NCBI GenBank assembly: GCA_916610825.1
Contig: OU744446.1
Span: forward strand, 29,154,445 to 29,218,444
Reading direction: 5' to 3'
DNA: 64,000 nt
Origin: Haliclystus octoradiatus
Taxonomy: Eukaryota > Cnidaria > Staurozoa > Stauromedusae > Haliclystidae
In this document: in pieces, positions 59,201 to 64,000 of the stretch
How positions within the stretch are numbered: position 1 is the stretch's first letter
Layout of the letters: each line of letters opens with the position of its first letter
Program-made: the position numbers and the translations under genes
Notes under the pieces: model-generated
What the model was told of the DNA's origin: nothing
What the model saw: only the letters and a program-made list of their open reading frames with translations
The model's database searches: none

Positions 59201-61272
59201 GACATTATCTCCACTCCCTCCCCCCAATGGAAGGCACCTGTATAACGGCATATTTTTCTCCTATATCTGATGAAGTTCCATACCCATAAAGAATTTCTTC
59301 AATAAGATAATGAAAATCTCCCTCAACATTCTAATACTATCTACCCTCACTTTACAATATTTTATTATAATTATTGGTATATTTTAATAATAATAAGGTA
59401 AAGCTGTGGAGAGAGTTGGGTATGCAATCGAAGCGCACAGAGGAAATAACGAGGCTGCCACCTTAAAATTTCAAGTCCCAAAAACTCAAAACCATTCTAC
59501 ATTTGACGATGTCTCAAGAGAAGCCTTTCTAGGAGGTAATTATAATATTATATAATGAGTGGATGCTGTTGGACGCTTGTATCCACCTACTTACCACTGC
59601 GTATAGGCGGGCGTATAACAGTACAATAGCTGGTTTCCCATCGGAAAAATCTGTCACTGATGGTATCGCTACATGCATCATTTTGCGATACAAATATTCC
59701 ACAGAGTGACTTCTCTCCTCCGGGTTTTTCCAAGTTATGTGCACTGTTAAGCATGTACTCTTCCTATTAGTCCAGTTCCGCTTTTCCGTTTCTGTTTCAA
59801 ACCAGTGTCCGTGATTTTGCTGTCAATCTTGAAATGTTTAAAGTCCAAGAAAGTACTTAATTCAAAAATCACCTTCTACATTATACAGTGCATTTCACAG
59901 TATCTGTACTGTATATGGATGGATTTTCTCTGTTCCAAGTGTTTGGCTTTTAGAGGTGATGTTGTTCTATACATTATACAGAATCCACCTGGCATGGAAA
60001 GTTTGATCAGATATTAGTATTTTATTTGTTGATCATTGTTATAGGTAATATACATTAGCATAAAAACTCGTTGAATCAATTTAAATACTGATTGAGATTT
60101 TACTACATTTCAGGACTTGACCTGACGAAAAGATCTGTATATGATGATTATGAATATAGCGATGGAGATGCGAACGATGACAACGATGATGAAGATGATC
60201 GTGAACATGGCTCTCGTCGTGTCTATTTTCATCACATGAGTCATAGAAGTCATGACCTTCCGTCTTATCCATGGAATTTTTACCATAAAGATTTGTATGA
60301 TCCCCAATCAACTGGTGATGACGTAGCACATTTAAGTTACGAGACAGAAATGGAAGGACATGAAATGGAGGATAGTATTACAAGACAATCAGAAAGAGTG
60401 GACGCCATTGGACGATCGATACAAAGACAAGGTACCATAGCATTTTAAAATATACAAAAGTATATTGACATTGAAATTTATTTTATTTTACACTATAGTT
60501 TGAAATTTGCAAGGGGTTTACATCTGATTCATCAGCCTCCGTAATGAGTATATGGAGAAAAACTTCTATCAAAAACAGCATGAGTCTGGTATTAATTTCA
60601 GATCGGAAATTATCGGAGTGTAACGCTGACCGCCTGGATTACTCACGATGTACCATACGGATTCATACATACCGGAGGAATCCATTGTATGACATTTTAT
60701 TTCTACTGATGTGACAATCAATCTTTTGAGTGCCTCATAGCAACCCGAGTGTTTATATAACCCTGATTGCACAATAAAGTGTTTGATACTTGATTTATAA
60801 AATATAGAAATATCTTATACGTTTCCAACAGGTCCTTCCGTGCATATGTGTCATCACGCGTATCGCTCAATATTGCTGTAAATTATCATTAAACATGGTC
60901 GTAAATTTCACGCGCATCGTTCAATATTTTGAGAAAAGCGTTGAACCATGATTCGAAGTAATGTTTATCCAGGCTACGATTCATAAAAGTTTCACACGTT
61001 CTATTTTATAAATTGCATTATTAGTTGACCATGGTGTAAGGACAGTCAATCACGTTGGTCATCGTGTTGAAGCACCAGAGTACGATAGTTATGGACATTT
61101 CTACAGAACAGATGATGACGATGATGATGATGATGATGAACACATGAACTATTTGCAAGTGCCTCAAAATTATCATATGTATTCTATGCCTATGCACGAT
61201 CACTACAACCATCGGAGACATAATCGTAATCATCGGAGGCATCACCGACATCATTATCACTATTATAAGTAG
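56217..61272 (+). CDS. Secreted Asp/His-rich protein 3, six exons all with phase-1 introns, unidentified
   Basis: Exons: 56217-56346 (less certain), 57874-58086, 58814-58945, 59398-59535, 60114-60431 and 61025-61272, giving 392 residues. Every intron is phase 1 and every internal exon is a multiple of three, so all are symmetric. Exon 1 encodes a hydrophobic signal sequence (MVKKRTFVLILFAVSFILL). Later exons carry a recurring motif, hydrophobic-x-x-[IVL]-G-x-x-[IV]: IDKIGDNI, VERVGYAI, VDAIGRSI and VNHVGHRV, with IDRLSKLV as a degenerate form. Exon 5 contains LTKRSVYDDYEYSDGDANDD, acidic with tyrosines open to sulfation, followed by an Asp-rich run. Exon 6 has nine Asp in a row, then a His/Arg/Tyr-rich tail (NHRRHHRHHYHYYK). 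Metal or mineral binding is a reasonable inference from Asp and His runs, but function is unknown. The first exon could instead be an alternative one; an in-frame ATG also exists at 57826. Confidence 0.75.
56570..56705. mobile_element. Pogo/Tigger-like MITE in intron 1 of secreted gene 3
   Basis: It starts TACAGTGAAACTCGTCATAG and contains repeated AGCGACCACTCTT blocks, matching the CAGTGAAACCT...GCGACCACTC ends of pogo-type MITEs. Confidence 0.6.
58150..58545 (-). mobile_element. tRNA-derived SINE in intron 2 of secreted gene 3
   Basis: Read on minus, the head is GGATTAGTTCAGATGGCAG with an A-box-like TTAGTTCAGATGG (58522-58534) and a B box GTGGTTCAAATCC (58468-58480), the internal RNA polymerase III promoter of a tRNA. 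The anticodon arm is expanded and does not fold as a working tRNA. A body of about 300 bp follows, including CTCAGTGAAAAGAGCC, and is shared with the truncated copy at 42590-42766. Confidence 0.7.
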
Positions 61273-61620
61273 CATACAATTAAAATGTAAAGTTATTAAT
61301 TTATAATTTAAGTTTATAAACCATATTTAATTTTAAAATATTAAGATTAAAAAGATCATAAGTATAATATGAATTTTACATTTTTAGTTATAACGATTTT
61401 AAAGCATTTCATGTTGCAAAAGAAGGATAAAAAGTAATCAAATGGTAGTTCTAAACATTAGAATGCAACATGAATTACATCTGATAGCTATAACCCTATA
61501 AAGCCTTTGACGCAGGCATATCATGTTTTCAGATTCTCGATTGATTGGATTGAATGAAATAGCCACTCAGGGTACGATGAAATATTTTTCCTCTCGGATT
61601 TTAACTTATTATTGATGACA
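61273..61620. other. 3' flank of secreted gene 3
   Basis: AT-rich; presumably contains the 3' UTR of secreted gene 3. No other features are seen. Confidence 0.4.
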
Positions 61621-61653
61621 CACATGAACTATTTGCAAGTGCCTCAAAATTAT

Positions 61654-61900
61654 CTGTGCTTTCTTCAAATCTTTATCAACATCGTCTGTACCATTTAAAT
61701 AAATTCCACCATCACATGCTTTTGTAAAGTTCTCGATTGCAGATCTCAGGCATATCCTTCATTGTGGAATGATATAAATGTCCAGCATTATGACATGCAC
61801 CCCAAACATCTTGTTTACATCCTTTCTCAAACAATGTTAATGCTTCCGTAACATCTTCCTTGTCTTTCTTGCTTTCTCTGGTTAACATCATGCACATGCT
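61654..61900 (-). pseudogene. COA7-like (Sel1-repeat) fragment, frameshifted
   Basis: On minus the sequence reads CMMLTRESKKDKEDVTEALT, then LFEKGCKQDVWGACHNAGHL, then after a shift of frame IENFTKACDGGIYLNGTDDV and DKDLKKA. The pattern of Cys residues and ACHN-x-G, followed by ACDGG, is that of Sel1-like repeats in COA7, a mitochondrial intermembrane-space factor needed for respiratory-chain assembly. Only about 80 residues' worth is present, the frame breaks near 61745, and neither end has a start, stop or good splice site. It looks like a retrocopy or segmental fragment. Its low-coordinate end abuts a 33-base copy of sequence from the last exon of secreted gene 3. Confidence 0.6.
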
Positions 61901-61904
61901 TACA

Positions 61905-64000
61905 GCTTTTCAGTTTTGACATTTTGTCATAAAAGCTACATCCTTTAATTTATATTTCAAAGAAAAGAAGGGGAAATTATACTTTCTCCCCGGGGAGGGG
62001 GTAACCCTGTGTTTAACAGACAGGGGTGTGCTATTTTGTCGTTCAGAGATAGGCTTTCGTTTGATCATCTTGAAAATGATACCTCAAAATTTAAATAATT
62101 TTGAAAAAGTATACCCCAAAAATTGAAAATCCTAAATATTAAACCTCAATATTTGAGTTTTCACATTCTTACAATAACCATCGAAAAATTTGTGCAATCT
62201 TGAATTTGATACCCAAAGCAAAACCCTAAAGGATATATGTATATATATACCCATTCAAAATGTTACGTCGGCGTATAGCAATCGTATTGGAGTTAACCCC
62301 GGGATTTTCCTTAAATTTGGAAATTTGAATACGAGGCCGTTTTCTTTGGCAAAATGGAGTTCTAACCATAGAAAATTTTTTTCCCGGTACAGCGTGTATG
62401 CTTTTCTGTACAGTTGCTGTGAAATCTCCATTGATTCAGCCAAATTTGACAAGGTTTTTTATAAAAAGTAATCTTAATTTCGAATGAAATTTATAGTATA
62501 TCCAATTGAGAAAACTTTTGCGATTGTTGACTTTCACAAAGCAATCCCACAATTCATAGCTCGCCATAGACTCTGCGCCTTGCGAATTGTATCTCGACCT
62601 TTCTTTTTTGAAAATGTGGCATATATCTATGACATCTACCCCAGTCGGAATCTTATCATTTGTGCGTACGATATTCATTTCCCTCGTGGTATGAGTAAGG
62701 TTGGAATCTCCTACTCAGAAAAGCTAATCACCTTACTCTAAAAACAAATGCGAAAAGACCCAATATCCTGAATCCTGAATCCAAACATTAATATGAATCC
62801 CAAACCTAATATTGAAATTCATCACATTCATCACAATCATATTCTTATATTGAAATCATTGATTAAATAATTACTGTAAGTAAAACTGTACAACTCTATC
62901 TGGAAAGTTATTCTTTTTATTAGGATTGATTATTTAAGACACTCTGAAAACAATTAATATCATTTGAACATTTAATTCGATAATGCTATACTGCTTCGAT
63001 GTGTATAATGCTGTATTTTACTACACTCATTAATTAACGACAAATTTTACCTAATTTTGTCATAACCTATCATATTGACTGTATTAAAAGCTAGCACCTT
63101 CGTAGAATAATGTAAACGAGTAGCTACTGTTCATTTTATCAACGAAGTTAACTAAAATTAAACGCACACACACGCACATTGTGTTCATCGCCTTTATATA
63201 TATATAGAATTGACAATGTCATTTATATGATCTATGGTCTCATGACACACATCCATTTAACCTGTTAATCGTATTGACTTTTCCTAGAAAAAAACATATA
63301 TATTGAATCTCACAGCAGAAACATAATAACAAATGATATGGTCTGGGAGTCGTATAGCATAATATCAATATACGTGTATGTTAAGCGTTAAATAACCATG
63401 CATTTCATTATCGGGAGAAAGAGAAAACAATTAGCTGCGAGGCATTCCATGTTTTGTCATTGGTTAAAAATGCTAAACTGAACATATCGGAGCTATCGCA
63501 GTGCTTCCATGGACACAAAACTTGTTTTCCAAATTTTTGTTGTTTGAAGTTTTTTCTAAAATTCTAATCAGAGAGATAAAAGACTTTCATATTCCAAACT
63601 TTCATTTATATATCCGCCATTTTTAATCAGAGTTTGTGCTCGTTCCAGTGTATTCAGCCACCAGTAAAAGCCATGGAAATGTATTGCTAGGGCGTAAACA
63701 TAAGGTCACAGCTGAACAACGAAATAAAAATCAAAAGCGATTAAAAAAGTTATGGTGGATCTATAGTTTTATTATGAAAACATCGATTATAGACTTACGT
63801 AAATGAAGGTATGATGAATCATTTCAAAACATCAACGAAATATTACTATTAAATAAACCATGATTTGATATCATCCGATTGGAGACCGATATCAAGAAAC
63901 ACAATTTCGTAACGATTCGGAATCCTTGATTTGGGATGCGTATATAGCAATAGCTATTCCAGGATCAAGATATATCGAGCGATAAATCGTACTACTCGAT
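61905..64000. other. Right-hand end of window, no gene seen
   Basis: AT-rich DNA. Contains a short GC-rich CCCCGGGGAGGGGG patch at 61989 and a (TA)n run near 63199. Open frames at 62190-62741 on both strands have no recognisable features. Confidence 0.45.

Overview
This is 64 kb of AT-rich animal nuclear DNA. Spliced genes with GT-AG introns, long introns full of decayed transposons, AATAAA signals and several typical metazoan protein families (JMJD4, MGAT1, MALSU1-type RsfS proteins) all point to a metazoan, most likely a marine invertebrate. I cannot fix the phylum from the sequence. There are no prokaryotic operons, CRISPR arrays or rRNA genes. Several exons are too short to appear as long reading frames; I found them by matching splice sites and intron phase.

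Layout, left to right. 1-4.4 kb is mostly transposon-derived, with one possible minus-strand exon at the left edge and a MULE-like inverted-repeat element. 4.4-14.2 kb holds a complete ten-exon JMJD4 on plus. 15.9-18.6 kb holds a small two-exon coiled-coil gene on minus. 20.2-23.9 kb holds a three-exon helical-repeat plus EF-hand gene on minus. 26.2-29.9 kb holds a two-exon MGAT1 on minus. It sits head-to-head with the first of two consecutive plus-strand RsfS-domain genes (30.5-32.6 and 34.0-39.6 kb). The last intron of the second RsfS gene carries an antisense, broken RTE-like LINE. 39.6-44.7 kb is repeat-dominated, with one weak GPCR-like exon. 44.7-46.0 kb holds an intronless membrane-anchored PC-esterase (GDSL/SGNH) gene on minus.

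47.1-61.3 kb is the most unusual part. Three consecutive plus-strand genes each begin with a signal-peptide exon ending in phase 1 and encode secreted low-complexity proteins: Q/P/S-rich, N/M/Q-rich and Asp/His-rich. I do not recognise any of them. The third has six exons joined only by phase-1 introns, and its downstream exons share a short recurring hydrophobic-Gly-hydrophobic motif. This looks like a lineage-restricted secreted or matrix protein cluster. Just downstream is a frameshifted COA7-like (Sel1-repeat) fragment that shares an exact 33-base block with the last exon of the third gene.

The intervening DNA is rich in non-autonomous elements: a MITE family built of TTCATGAAC palindromes, three large foldback elements, pogo-like and hAT-like MITE ends, a tRNA-derived SINE, and a CR1/Jockey-like LINE 3' end running into about 68 CATA units.
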